The translations under genes and the position numbers were made by a program. This document shows positions 17,801-26,256 of a stretch of DNA of 64,000 nt, piece after piece. The stretch is from assembly GCA_013298845.1 (NCBI GenBank), contig JAAFJN010000007.1, forward strand, positions 32,235 to 96,234, in the 5' to 3' direction. The stretch comes from Chitinophagales bacterium. Its GTDB lineage: Bacteria; Bacteroidota; Bacteroidia; Chitinophagales; Saprospiraceae. Each line of letters begins with the position of its first letter. The stretch's first letter is position 1. The notes beneath the pieces were generated by a model, which saw nothing but the letters and a program-made list of their open reading frames with translations, was not told where the DNA came from and ran no database searches.

Positions 17801-19182
17801 AAGCCGGACTCATGCACATGGAGCGGCAACCGGGCAATGTCGTGCAGTTTGTGGGCGAAATGTACCTCTCGTTCCGCGAATTGGCCCACCAACGCAAAAT
17901 TCAGTTTGAAATCAGCACCCAACACACGCAACTCAATGCGTTGTACGATGCCGACCAATTGGAAAAAGTGTTTTTTAATATTTTGTCCAATGCCTTCAAA
18001 TTTACGCCGCCGGGCGGGAAAGTCGCCGTTTCAATGGGCACCGATGCCGACCAAAAGCGTTATTTTGTGCGGGTGGAAGACAACGGGAAAGGCATTCCGG
18101 CCGATAAACTGCCCTTTATTTTTGAACGCTATTTCCGCGCCGAGGAACAAACCCAAATCGAGGCGGAAGACGGCGGCACCGGCATTGGTTTGTCGTTGGT
18201 AAAACACATTGTGGAACTGCACGAAGGCAGCATTGACGTGGAAAGTACACCCGGCAAAGGGTCGGTGTTCACCGTTTGGTTGCCCTTGCCCCCGGCGGTA
18301 ACGGCCATTGAAGAAGTGCCCGATTGGTCGGAAGACAACGCCACCTTTGCGCCCGCCGAAGTGTTGCCGGAATGGAGCACGGCCCCCGCATCCACGCCCG
18401 TGTCGGGGCAGGAGCCGGTAGTAAAACCGCAATTGCTGGTGATTGAAGACAACGCCGATATTCGCGAATACCTGGCCGCGCACCTCGCCGAAGAATACGA
18501 CGTGGAAATGGCCGAAAACGGCGAACAGGGCCTCGAAAAAGTGCTAAAACTGGTGCCCGATCTCGTTATTTGTGATATTTCCATGCCCGGCATGGATGGC
18601 ATTGAACTGACCCGCCAGGTGAAATCGCGGGTGGAAATTTCGCACATTCCGGTGATTTTGCTCACCGCCCGCACGGCCCTTATTTTTAAAATGGACGGCC
18701 TCGAATCGGGGGCTGATGACTACATTACCAAACCCTTTAACCTGAGTTTGTTGCAATTGCGCATTCGGAATTTGATTGAATCCCGCCGGGTGTTGCGCGA
18801 AAAATTTGCCAAAGGAATGCAGCGGTTTGACCCCACCCCCGGCGATATTTTATTGCCCGATCTCGATCAGGAATTTTTGGCAAAAACCACCCAAATTGTG
18901 GAAGAAAACATCGAAGATCCCGATTTTTCGATTGATGACCTGGCCCGCAAATTATTGATGAACCGCAAACAGGTCTATCGCAAAATTAAAGCCCTCACCG
19001 ACAGCACCCCCGTGGAATTTATCCGGGTGATTCGGCTCAAACGCGCCGCTGCGCTCCTGCGCTCGCACCAGTTTACCATTTCGGAGGTGACCTACAAAGT
19101 GGGTTTTCAGGACTTAAAGTATTTCCGCGAGCGTTTCCGGGCGTTTTTTGGGGTTAACCCGTCCGATATGATGGAGGATTAG
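14893..19182 (+). CDS. Hybrid two-component system sensor/regulator (HTCS)
   Basis: A 1429-residue one-protein signal system. In order: signal peptide (1-26); two periplasmic beta-propellers of ligand-binding repeats with DRxGxxWIGT-type motifs (about 30-760); a Y_Y_Y domain (about 780-850); a transmembrane helix near 860-880; HisKA with phospho-accepting His915 (FFTNISHELKTPL); HATPase with NAFKFTPPGG, DNGKGIP and GTGIGLSLVKH; a receiver domain with Asp1228 (CDISMPGMDG); and a C-terminal AraC DNA-binding domain (to 1429). Such proteins sense oligosaccharides in the periplasm and switch on the neighbouring utilisation locus, here probably the mannan genes at 2.3-14.8 kb. Confidence 0.96.
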   Translation: MGFLRTIFQIGGCVLAILLVGINGMAQRRELVFEAISPDSEIGQRTVSGMLQDRHGYIWLATWSGLWRYDAYSFRQFGNESGLKSSKITDVFEEKDGTIWAATRNNGLYRFNQGTEMFDPVAEVLPAQQPLQAQNITSVFRDRSGRYWIGAEEGLSMYDPARQTFTAVALPGVTPPPSENIYLYSICQTDDGSIWVGGSHGVYYLPGNAPSVEFRQVVMHPDGVSPQKVEFHNFIYKVQPVKGNASALWVCSKQGLKWLDFSGDFLQNNRPAPGKVTYFEYESGNSASLTHNFVTDICTSNYPAPGALWVSTFNGLNLLLPTNGDITANAYKNGQYQRIFAKDGAGGLQSNNIASLFCDRSGLVWIGTDRGLNKLDPRFSNFDLFRLRRPAQLADEAVSFLSRTTQNVWVSAFGGGIFRIPLLNGQPQWSAARHHTLSAPDQSPVTGFISAILPDKEGYIWVLTQGAGVFRFREKDAPVAGGAIPNTIVFDKGNTVTSLSDNYIMSGVLRKDGQIWFGCWDAGINLYRPNNGGKMLRFTTTTDQRVDFHLLPVVALAETEENGVAYLWAGTRGGGLFQLAFDETNESLSLVRRWHREAGTASDQINGNFITSVQTDREGNLWVTSESALLVKKKGEKEFQASIPTDFPPALHYEAVVQDANGRYWISTGNGIGLFHEQYTPEAVFFTNRNGLRERSFNSGAAIQLENGTILFGGINGITHFQPEQIQLDTFLPVPVITGLRLFNKAVVPGQRTEEGFLLEKSLAALPKLVLTHRDNVVSFEFSGLHYSYAEHHRFAYKLEGFDPDWIYTDAAHRLAHYTNLPSGTYTFLVKTANADGVWNPDPARLVVKVLPPFWRSWWAYLLYVAVVLGVIWGIIRVLLMRADYENKIQLERLEKEKLEEVNQMKLIFFTNISHELKTPLTLIISPLEEIIRNRTAGNNAVQATFSMMHRNAVRLLTMINQLLDIRKAEAGLMHMERQPGNVVQFVGEMYLSFRELAHQRKIQFEISTQHTQLNALYDADQLEKVFFNILSNAFKFTPPGGKVAVSMGTDADQKRYFVRVEDNGKGIPADKLPFIFERYFRAEEQTQIEAEDGGTGIGLSLVKHIVELHEGSIDVESTPGKGSVFTVWLPLPPAVTAIEEVPDWSEDNATFAPAEVLPEWSTAPASTPVSGQEPVVKPQLLVIEDNADIREYLAAHLAEEYDVEMAENGEQGLEKVLKLVPDLVICDISMPGMDGIELTRQVKSRVEISHIPVILLTARTALIFKMDGLESGADDYITKPFNLSLLQLRIRNLIESRRVLREKFAKGMQRFDPTPGDILLPDLDQEFLAKTTQIVEENIEDPDFSIDDLARKLLMNRKQVYRKIKALTDSTPVEFIRVIRLKRAAALLRSHQFTISEVTYKVGFQDLKYFRERFRAFFGVNPSDMMED

Positions 19183-19189
19183 TCGCTGC

Positions 19190-20161
19190 TTACCGCCGCG
19201 TATCAAACAAGTACGACAAATGCAACTCGTGCGACGAACCAAACGGCAGTTCAAAAGTCGTAATATTGTAATCGTAGGCGTAACCAATTTTTAAAGCCCC
19301 GTTTTCGGCCAAAAAGCCGGGCAAATTAAAACCCGCTTCCAAATGAACCAGGCCATTGGGGTTAAAACCGCCGCCCACCCAAAAGGTCCGCATGGGCTGA
19401 AACCGTGCCAACAGGTGTACATTGGTGCGCGCTCCGGTGGCATCTTTTACCCAAATGGTGGTTTCCAAAAAACTTTCGGCGTTAAAAAAGTGGTACCAGC
19501 CGCCCGTAAAAAAAACGTGTGGTACCCGCGTCACCGGCACCTGATTGGTACCACTTTGCACCTGCACCCGCGCCGCCAACAACTGCGGCACCGACAACCC
19601 GGCGTAGATATTATCGCCTTTTAAACGCCCTTTTTTAAGCCTTTTGTAATAAAAAGCCCCCACGCCCACCTCCGGCCGGGTAGTGGCAATATCTTCGGTG
19701 GGAATAGAACCATCGGTGAGGTCTTCCCACAAAATGCGTTCGTGTTGCAAGCGGTACTGGGTGGCTCCGGCGTTAAAACCCAACGAAAAAGCCCCCAAAT
19801 AAGGGTCTTCGGCAAAAAGGCTGGCAATGCGCACGTGCGCCCCCGTGAGGCTGAGTGGCCCCGTTCGGTCCTGCAACAGCATCACCCCCGATGCCAGGTT
19901 AAAACCCCGGCCTCGGTTGTGGTTATCGTGGATAAAATCGACGGACGCGTGAATCGTGCGGGGCGTTTGCGGGTGCGCCGACCACTGCATCCGGTACGAG
20001 GTGTTAAGGGCGGTATTGTATTCGTACAAAAAATAATCGCTGTTCACCGAAGCCGGATTAATGTAACTGTACATTTGCCGAAACTGAACCTGATAAGGCA
20101 ATTGTTGGGCGGTTAAAGCCGTCGAAAACGTCAAAAAAAGCAGTATAGCCGTATATTTCAT
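19190..20161 (-). CDS. PorP/SprF family T9SS-associated membrane protein
   Basis: A 323-residue outer-membrane beta-barrel protein: signal peptide (TALTAQQLPYQ), then the family opening with FRQMYSYINPASVNSDYF, repeated aromatic strands, and a C-terminal LGYAYDYNIT/ELHLSYLF-like end. PorP/SprF proteins act with the type IX secretion system and help deliver proteins carrying type B sorting domains. It begins 24 bases after the caspase-like gene, so it is the last gene of the sigma-protease operon. A likely client is the type B adhesin encoded divergently at 27.0-28.9 kb (inference). Confidence 0.9.
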   Translation of the reverse strand: MKYTAILLFLTFSTALTAQQLPYQVQFRQMYSYINPASVNSDYFLYEYNTALNTSYRMQWSAHPQTPRTIHASVDFIHDNHNRGRGFNLASGVMLLQDRTGPLSLTGAHVRIASLFAEDPYLGAFSLGFNAGATQYRLQHERILWEDLTDGSIPTEDIATTRPEVGVGAFYYKRLKKGRLKGDNIYAGLSVPQLLAARVQVQSGTNQVPVTRVPHVFFTGGWYHFFNAESFLETTIWVKDATGARTNVHLLARFQPMRTFWVGGGFNPNGLVHLEAGFNLPGFLAENGALKIGYAYDYNITTFELPFGSSHELHLSYLFDTRR

Positions 20162-20185
20162 GGGTAAAATCGTTGAGTTAGGGTA

Positions 20186-23176
20186 TTATTCCAAAATAAC
20201 CAAAGGGGTTTTGCCATCGGCTAAAAACAGGTTAGGACGTTGGCCGGTTTTGGTTTTGGGGCGTTTTTTGTCCACCAAAGCGGGCACTTCTTTTTGCATA
20301 AAATCAAACAACTCCCGAACGTCCAATTGGCGGTTTTGGTTAAGATCCAACGTGTTTTTAGCGTTGCCAAATTGTTGTAAACCTTTCATCAGCGCGTGGG
20401 TAAAAGCGCCGTTTTGCCAGGCATCGTCTTCGTAACTAAACTCGTCGGGTTGGCAGGACAGCAGCATATTGAGGCCATTTTTGCGCTCGGCAATGTGCGC
20501 AATACCCGAACCGGGCGCGTTGCCGCTGTGGCAGGCATCAATGATAAAAAGTTTGCGGCAAGGCACCGTTTGGATATAATTGATAATATCCTGCTCAAAA
20601 TCGAGGCTGGTTTCTTCCAAAAAAGGCGCGTCGTAATCGCTGGCGGCCAACCGAAAACTACCGTCGTAACTGCCCATACCGTGGCCCGAAACAAAAATAA
20701 CGAGCAGGTCTTTGGGCAAAATTTGCAAAGCGGCGTAGCGGTATTGTACGCGACGCAATGTTTTTAAAATGGCCGTTTTGGTCGTTTTTTCTTCCGAAAA
20801 CAGCGTATCCACGAATATTTTATCAAAAGCCGCGTTGGGCAAACCCGTCATGGCGGCGCAAAAATCGCGGGCATCTTTGGTGGTGTATTTGAGGTCGGCG
20901 GCCGGTACCCCGATGCAAATCAAATGCAGGTTGGGTTTGGCGGGCGAATACGCAATGTTAAGCGGCTCACTTTTGATGGGGCCATTGGGGCCTTGCACCA
21001 CGGCTTGCAGCACATTTTCGCCCTTTTGCAGGCGCACCGATTGCGAAAACGTTCGGCTGGCCTTATCGCCTTTTATTTGTACTTCGTCAAATTTGGCCCC
21101 GGTGCTGCACGGTACACCGTTGATTTCTAAACAAAATTGCTGTTTTTGAACGGGTTTGTTCGATACAATTTTAATTTGTACCGTAATGTCTTCCTGGGTC
21201 CAGACCAACTCCGAGCGTTCAAAATTATCAGGATTGGGATACACCCACACGGCCACGGTGTAATCGGCCTGAGCGGGGGTACTGTTGACGGGCAGGGTGG
21301 CGGCACGCACGTCGAAAGTGGCCGTTGAGGTGGCAAAATACTCCAGGGTTGCGTCGTCGGCGCGGGCCAGAAGTTGAAATACACTTTGCCCCACGCTGGT
21401 ATTTTCGGGGGTAACGGGGAGCCAAAAGGTGGCCTCGGCACCGGGCGCAATGGCTCCCAAAACGGCGTTGGCCGGTACTTTTACCCCCGGCGGCGCGGTA
21501 ATGGCCAAATTCACCTCCTGGGCGGTGGCATTTCCGGTGTTGCGGGCCACAACCCGCACTTGGGTCGTTTGGCCCAGCACCAATGCCGAATCGGGCGCGG
21601 CGATGGAGAGCGAAAGTTGTGGTTCCGCCACGCCATTGGTTCGGAGGCGCACCGTTTGTGGTGCCCCCACGGGTGTTGTCCCTACGTAATATTGCAGCCG
21701 TAATTCGTGGGTGCCCGCCGTAATATTTCCCGATAACAGCAACGGAATGGGGCGTTGGTATTCCTGGTTGGGCAACAAGGGCGGCAACATGATTGAGCGG
21801 CCCTGATTCACGGTAAAGGGCAGGCTCGTGGCGTTCAAAATTGTAGCGGATACCTGATACATGGGCACTTGCGTGGTGTTTTTTAATCCGGCGACGAAGT
21901 GCATACGTTGGGTATTGGCGGCGTTTTCCGGGGCCAGCAACTGAATATCGGTGGGCATGGAAATGCGGATATTTTCGAGGTTGGCCGCCGTTGTGAGGGC
22001 GGTAGACAGTTCAAACAGCCAGCCCTGGCGCATTTTGAGCACTTTTTTGGCCGTAGTACCCAGCGCAATCAAACGGCCGTCGGGGTGTTGGAGCAGGGCG
22101 CGTACTTCGTCGTCGAGTTTTGACCCGTAGTAAAAATCCTGGGGATTGGTGCCGGTGGCCGAAAGGAGCGAGAGCCAGGCCGAAATACGGCGGCTGCCCC
22201 GTTCAAAAGAAGCACTGCCGCCACCGGTCATCAGGCGGCCATCGGCCAATTGGAGGATACAGTGGCTTTGGTCAAATTCGCGGCCTCCCAGCGTGGTGTA
22301 CGACTGCAAAACGCCCGTTTGGTCCAACAGGGCAATGCACCCGTTTTCGCGCAAAGGCGTACCGGTTACGTTGCCGGTTATGGCCAATTGGGCGGTACCC
22401 AAGGTCGTAATTCCGGTCCCGCACTCCGCTTGCGCGGTCGGAAACGTTTTTTCCATGGTCATTTTTCCCGCCGGATTTATCCCCCCGATCCACAGTTTAT
22501 TTTGGTCATATTCGGTTACCTGTCCCGTCATGAACAACGTACCATCGGGGCCGTTGGTAGCCGCATAAATGGCCGTTGGAAGCAAATGGTATTGAAATTT
22601 TTTGTCAAAAACCACCTCCAACGCGGGCGAAAGCAGCACGACCCACGCTTGGGCGCCGCTGTTTCCGGCCAACCACACGGAGCCATCGGGCAGGGCGGCA
22701 GCGGCGGTAAATGCGTCATCTTGCGCGGTTCCGAGCAATATTTCGCGTTCGATATGGCCATTTTCGTTTAGAATTAAGGCCCAACCATCGCTTTTGCCAA
22801 AATAATTGGCGCGCACTTTCGATTTTCCACCGGGTTTTTCCGAATAACCGGCCAGCAGGTAGCGGCCATCGGGCAGGGTGATGATTTGGTGGGCGCCGTC
22901 GTCGCCTTTTCGGCCAATGTGGCGCTCGGTCAAAAGGCCCAACCGGCTGTCGAACAAGGCCAAACTAATATCTTGCCCCCCGTTATCGCCTTTAGCGGCG
23001 TTACCCACGCTGGCAATATCGCCGCGCCAATTGGTGCAGGCCGATACCAGTTCGTCTTGCCCGGCACTGCCAATATACCGCTGTTGGAGGGGTTTGGCGG
23101 GCAAAACGAGCGACTGCCCGGCTACAACAGTAACCAGACAGGAGCAATATAGAACGGAAAAAAATTTATTGAGCAT
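20186..23176 (-). CDS. Secreted caspase-like (C14) protease with CARDB and propeller-like N-terminus
   Basis: A 996-residue protein with a signal peptide (SCLVTVVAGQ). Residues about 30-390 carry repeats of the delta-60/propeller kind (PDGRYLLAGYS, PDGSVWLAGNS, ADGRLMTGGGS). About 500-620 resembles a CARDB domain, followed by an Ig-like segment. The C-terminal 260 residues are a caspase-like peptidase with catalytic His832 (VSGHGMGS) and Cys882 (IDACHSGN), both present. The start MLNKFFSV lies inside the end of the preceding papain-like gene (11-base overlap), which implies translational coupling. Activity on the cell surface or in the periplasm is inferred from the signal peptide. Confidence 0.88.
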   Translation of the reverse strand: MLNKFFSVLYCSCLVTVVAGQSLVLPAKPLQQRYIGSAGQDELVSACTNWRGDIASVGNAAKGDNGGQDISLALFDSRLGLLTERHIGRKGDDGAHQIITLPDGRYLLAGYSEKPGGKSKVRANYFGKSDGWALILNENGHIEREILLGTAQDDAFTAAAALPDGSVWLAGNSGAQAWVVLLSPALEVVFDKKFQYHLLPTAIYAATNGPDGTLFMTGQVTEYDQNKLWIGGINPAGKMTMEKTFPTAQAECGTGITTLGTAQLAITGNVTGTPLRENGCIALLDQTGVLQSYTTLGGREFDQSHCILQLADGRLMTGGGSASFERGSRRISAWLSLLSATGTNPQDFYYGSKLDDEVRALLQHPDGRLIALGTTAKKVLKMRQGWLFELSTALTTAANLENIRISMPTDIQLLAPENAANTQRMHFVAGLKNTTQVPMYQVSATILNATSLPFTVNQGRSIMLPPLLPNQEYQRPIPLLLSGNITAGTHELRLQYYVGTTPVGAPQTVRLRTNGVAEPQLSLSIAAPDSALVLGQTTQVRVVARNTGNATAQEVNLAITAPPGVKVPANAVLGAIAPGAEATFWLPVTPENTSVGQSVFQLLARADDATLEYFATSTATFDVRAATLPVNSTPAQADYTVAVWVYPNPDNFERSELVWTQEDITVQIKIVSNKPVQKQQFCLEINGVPCSTGAKFDEVQIKGDKASRTFSQSVRLQKGENVLQAVVQGPNGPIKSEPLNIAYSPAKPNLHLICIGVPAADLKYTTKDARDFCAAMTGLPNAAFDKIFVDTLFSEEKTTKTAILKTLRRVQYRYAALQILPKDLLVIFVSGHGMGSYDGSFRLAASDYDAPFLEETSLDFEQDIINYIQTVPCRKLFIIDACHSGNAPGSGIAHIAERKNGLNMLLSCQPDEFSYEDDAWQNGAFTHALMKGLQQFGNAKNTLDLNQNRQLDVRELFDFMQKEVPALVDKKRPKTKTGQRPNLFLADGKTPLVILE

Positions 23177-24689
23177 AGACTTTGAGCGTGATAGCAACGG
23201 CCAGTTGGTGTTGAACGGGGTCGGCTAATGCTTTAAACGACATTTTTTGCGGCGAAAACTGCGCGTTGGGAGCCTTGATTAATACATCCCCAAACGTGGC
23301 TTCTACTTGTTCGGCAAAGGTGCCGTTGTGTTGGTTGAGTTGGGCCAAACGTTGGTCGAAGCCCGGAATAGCCGCGTGGCTGTACAAAATGCAGAGGTGT
23401 TCATAACCCGGCATCGGGATTTGCAGCAGCACATCTTCGGAGGGGATAACAATTTCTACCGTTTTTTCGAGCATAAACCCCGCCGAAGCCATGTTTTCTT
23501 GGCGGCGTGGAAAATGCAGATTGATTTCTTTTTGGGCATTTTGGCTAAAAACGTAGATGTAGCGGCCTTTGGGCACTTCGCGGGCGACCAGTTGAAACAC
23601 ATCGCCCACGTTAAATACCGGGCGTTCGGTGGTGTAATTTCCCGGCCATTCCGGCACGACTTTGGTGCTGATTTCTTCAAAAAACATCACTTCTTCGCCG
23701 TAGGCATTGGTCACGCTGCCGGAGGGTTGCCGAAACGCAAATGCCCCTTCCAGCGCGTATTGGGCCGAAACCGGTGCTTCGCCCGAAGTGGCGGCGGTCA
23801 CTGGCGGCGCGGTGGCAGTTGGGGCAAAAGTGGTGGAGGTATTGGGTTGCGGCACAATGACGTAGGCGTACCGGCAAAGGCGTTCAAAATCGGCGAAATT
23901 CACCCGAATAAAGCCATTTTGCCCCCACGATGGCCCAAAACTATTGAACAATTCGACGTATTTTTCCACGCTGTTATACCCCACCAACACCAACGCGTGG
24001 TAGCCGTTTACCGTTTCCGAATCGGCCGGATCCCATTGGGTGGCACCGGGCAAAAGGTCAAAAAAACTTTTGGTAATACCCATGCCCACCACCAATGGCG
24101 TTTGGGTGGCCAACACTTTGCACACCTTCCCAATTTTATTTTTAGGTTCTTCGTCGAGGGTAAACACCGCCGCGTAATCTTGCGCTTTAAATTGCTGCGC
24201 CTCCAAAAAAGTTTGGTCATTGGGCAAAGAATGGCAATCGTCGGGGTTAAACGCGAACGACGCTTCCAAACAATCGCCTTTTTCTTTTAATACCCGCAGC
24301 GCATCTTCGAGGTAAGCCCCTTCCGAGCAATCGGTGTGGTTGGCGCGGACCTGGTTGTAAATAAACGCCGCCGAGTTGGCGTATTGGGTAATCTGGGCTT
24401 TATCGGTGGTTTGGGTCTGAATAGCGCGCTGAATCGTGGTAGCGCCATAACCCACGGCCCAGCCCACGCAGGTACCCGTCCGGCGTTGGTCGCCCGCCAC
24501 CGGGCAGTACTTTTTCAGGCTTACTTTCACCGGTATTTCGTTGTATTTCACCCCGCTATAAGCCGGTAAAACGGGTATTTGGCGGTATTTTTCGTCGGAA
24601 ACCAGTAAACCGGCGGATTGGGCCGTTAACCAATAAGCGGGCAAAAAAGTCGCCCAAATAAGGGCAAAAAGCAGTTTATTGTTGCGCAT
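23166..24689 (-). CDS. Secreted papain-like (C1A) cysteine protease with DUF4384 domain
   Basis: A 507-residue protein: signal peptide (MRNNKLLFALIWATF...), then a papain fold with oxyanion Gln in GDQRRTGTCVGW, nucleophile Cys74, His231 (GYHALVLVGY) and Asn249 (NSFGPSWG). After a Thr/Ala/Pro-rich linker, about residues 330-470 resemble DUF4384 (GDVFQLVAREVPKGRYIYVF). The chosen start overlaps the TPR gene by 14 bases. With the caspase-like neighbour it gives two cysteine proteases of different clans in one operon, suggesting processing of one by the other or of shared surface targets (inference). Confidence 0.88.
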   Translation of the reverse strand: MRNNKLLFALIWATFLPAYWLTAQSAGLLVSDEKYRQIPVLPAYSGVKYNEIPVKVSLKKYCPVAGDQRRTGTCVGWAVGYGATTIQRAIQTQTTDKAQITQYANSAAFIYNQVRANHTDCSEGAYLEDALRVLKEKGDCLEASFAFNPDDCHSLPNDQTFLEAQQFKAQDYAAVFTLDEEPKNKIGKVCKVLATQTPLVVGMGITKSFFDLLPGATQWDPADSETVNGYHALVLVGYNSVEKYVELFNSFGPSWGQNGFIRVNFADFERLCRYAYVIVPQPNTSTTFAPTATAPPVTAATSGEAPVSAQYALEGAFAFRQPSGSVTNAYGEEVMFFEEISTKVVPEWPGNYTTERPVFNVGDVFQLVAREVPKGRYIYVFSQNAQKEINLHFPRRQENMASAGFMLEKTVEIVIPSEDVLLQIPMPGYEHLCILYSHAAIPGFDQRLAQLNQHNGTFAEQVEATFGDVLIKAPNAQFSPQKMSFKALADPVQHQLAVAITLKVYAQ

Positions 24690-25452
24690 TTTGAATATTT
24701 TGAAGCAATTGGGCGGCTTGTGGGCCAAAAATACCATCGGGCGGAATAGCCGATAACACTTCGCGGGCAGCATCGGGGCGGTTGGTGGCCAAATAAGCCA
24801 ACCCCAAGTACCAACGCGCTGCCTCCTGCACGGGTGGTTCGGGCGATTGCTGGGCATCGGCTAAGGGCTGAATGGCCTGTGCGGCCTGACCGTTCAGGAG
24901 GCGGGCCACGCCAAGGTAGGTTAATGCCGCAAAATCCGGGTTGTTTTGGGTATAATCCGCGAGCAACGGAATGGCTTGGGCATAATTGGCGGCATCGTAA
25001 GCCTGCATGGCGGTTTTTAAGGCACCGGAGGTGTTTACAAACAACACATTTTCCAAAGGTTGCAGCGCGTTTTGGGCCAATTCCTGCGTCGTCGTTGTTG
25101 TAACCGTGGCCGTTGCCGCCGCCGGGGCAGATGTCCAGAAATACACGCCGGTACCAACGCTCAGCGCCAAAATAGCGGCCATCAACCAGGTTTTCCAGCC
25201 AGTTCCCCCCGATGCGGGCGGATTAGCGGGCGGGAATCCTTCTTCCTCGATGACTTGGGAAAGGACCGCGTTGGCAGCCAACATTTCTTTGTTGCGCAGG
25301 GCAAGGGCCAGGTTTTGGCTAAACCGCAGTTCGTCGGCGAGTTCGGGTTGTTGCTGCGCCTGGTTGCGCAATTCCTGTACTTGCGCGGGATCTAATTTTT
25401 TTTGAACCAGATCGTGTATTTTTTCCTGAATGGGATAATTTGTATTTTCCAT
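24676..25452 (-). CDS. Membrane-anchored TPR protein, candidate anti-sigma partner
   Basis: A 258-residue protein. The N-terminal 75 residues are cytosolic and helical (IQEKIHDLVQKKLDPAQVQE). One transmembrane helix lies near 86-106 (TWLMAAILALSVGTGVYFW). An Ala/Thr linker and three to four TPR-like repeats follow outside. Its position 11 bases after the ECF sigma gene and its topology are those of Bacteroidota anti-sigma-like proteins, although no zinc-binding HC2 motif is visible. The start MENTNYPIQ is preferred over an upstream Met that would overlap the sigma gene. Confidence 0.8.
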   Translation of the reverse strand: MENTNYPIQEKIHDLVQKKLDPAQVQELRNQAQQQPELADELRFSQNLALALRNKEMLAANAVLSQVIEEEGFPPANPPASGGTGWKTWLMAAILALSVGTGVYFWTSAPAAATATVTTTTTQELAQNALQPLENVLFVNTSGALKTAMQAYDAANYAQAIPLLADYTQNNPDFAALTYLGVARLLNGQAAQAIQPLADAQQSPEPPVQEAARWYLGLAYLATNRPDAAREVLSAIPPDGIFGPQAAQLLQNIQNAQQ

Positions 25453-25463
25453 TGTTAGTTGTA

Positions 25464-26027
25464 TTAACTGTTGGTCAAAAAGTTTTCCACTAATTTTTTG
25501 AGTTTTTTCCGGCAATCAAAAATGCGTTTTCGGAGGTTATTATAATCGTAGTTCATTTGTCGGGCAATGTCCAGCAGGGGCACTTCTTCGAGGTGAAACA
25601 GCCGGATAATATCGTCGCAGGGAGCATCGAGGTGTTGTAGGCAATGGTGAATGGCTTCAATTTGGCGGTCTTTGGCAATGGCCGCCGCCACCGAAATATC
25701 GTGGTCGTCGGTGATGGACACCCGCGACACGTCCAACTCATCGGTACGGCGCACTTTTCGCCGCCGCAGTTCGTCGCGCCAGGTATTGGAGGTCAGCATG
25801 TAAATAAAACGATCCAATTTGCCCTCTTCCTGGTAGCGATTATCGCGAAAAACCTGCCAAAGTTCCAGGATAACCGTTTGTACCATTTCGCGGGCATCGT
25901 TGTCGCTGCCGCTGTTTTTTTTCACATATCCGGTAATCATGCCGCCATAAGTGCGATATAAGTACCGGAATACCTCGGGATTATTGTCGAGTAAACCGTC
26001 TTTAATTTGTGTTGTTGTATAAACCAT
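25464..26027 (-). CDS. ECF-type RNA polymerase sigma factor
   Basis: A 187-residue sigma-70 family factor. Region 2 spans about 20-90 (DNDAREMVQTVILELWQVF ... LDRFIYMLTSNTWRDELRR) and region 4 is about 130-182 with a helix-turn-helix around LLDIARQMNYDYNNLRKRIF. First gene of the operon that continues with the TPR protein, two proteases and PorP/SprF. I set the start at ATG 26027 because upstream sequence contains the palindromic repeat and a candidate promoter of the same type as those of the neighbouring genes, which suggests autoregulation. Confidence 0.93.
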   Translation of the reverse strand: MVYTTTQIKDGLLDNNPEVFRYLYRTYGGMITGYVKKNSGSDNDAREMVQTVILELWQVFRDNRYQEEGKLDRFIYMLTSNTWRDELRRRKVRRTDELDVSRVSITDDHDISVAAAIAKDRQIEAIHHCLQHLDAPCDDIIRLFHLEEVPLLDIARQMNYDYNNLRKRIFDCRKKLKKLVENFLTNS

Positions 26028-26035
26028 CGTTCTTA

Positions 26036-26113
26036 TATACTGAGCGTCGCTTGCTTTTGTGCCCCACAACATGGGGCGTACCAGGGTTGGCAGGCACAAA
26101 ACGTTGAAGTATA
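26036..26113. repeat. Palindromic repeat family 1, copy C
   Basis: Outer arms TATACT (26036-26041) and AGTATA (26108-26113), inner arms TTTTGTGCC (26055-26063) and GGCACAAAA (26093-26101), and a small central hairpin GCCCC/GGGGC (26062-26078). It lies in the predicted 5' leader of the sigma-factor operon. Confidence 0.75.
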
Positions 26114-26141
26114 ACCTCAAATATTTGCGCTTGTTTGCATA

Positions 26142-26168
26142 ATATTGCGTAGTGCCGGAATTGTTACT
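26142..26168 (-). promoter_or_regulatory. ECF-type promoter candidate for the sigma-protease operon
   Basis: On the minus strand AGTAACA (26168-26162) is followed after 12 bases by CGCAATAT (26149-26142). This is close to the GGTAACA-N12-TGCGATAT site on the plus strand 35 bases away. It lies about 115 bases upstream of the sigma gene start and would make the operon self-activating. Confidence 0.5.
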
Positions 26169-26202
26169 GAAAAAAAAGAAAAAGTTTTTTTACCGATGCT
26201 CC

Positions 26203-26227
26203 GGTAACATTTTTTAAACGTTGCGAT
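26203..26227 (+). promoter_or_regulatory. ECF-type promoter candidate P1 (GGTAACA-N12-TGCGAT)
   Basis: GGTAACA at 26203-26209, 12 bases, then TGCGATAT at 26222-26229. It is 30 bases before the start of the Fn3/CARDB-like gene and repeats upstream of three other plus-strand genes. Confidence 0.65.
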
Positions 26228-26256
26228 ATGGGCGGGTACATTAACTTGAATTGACT

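Noticed and set aside
23307..24290. 327-codon plus-strand frame opposite the papain-like gene
   Set aside because: The papain catalytic motifs on the minus strand decide the coding strand.
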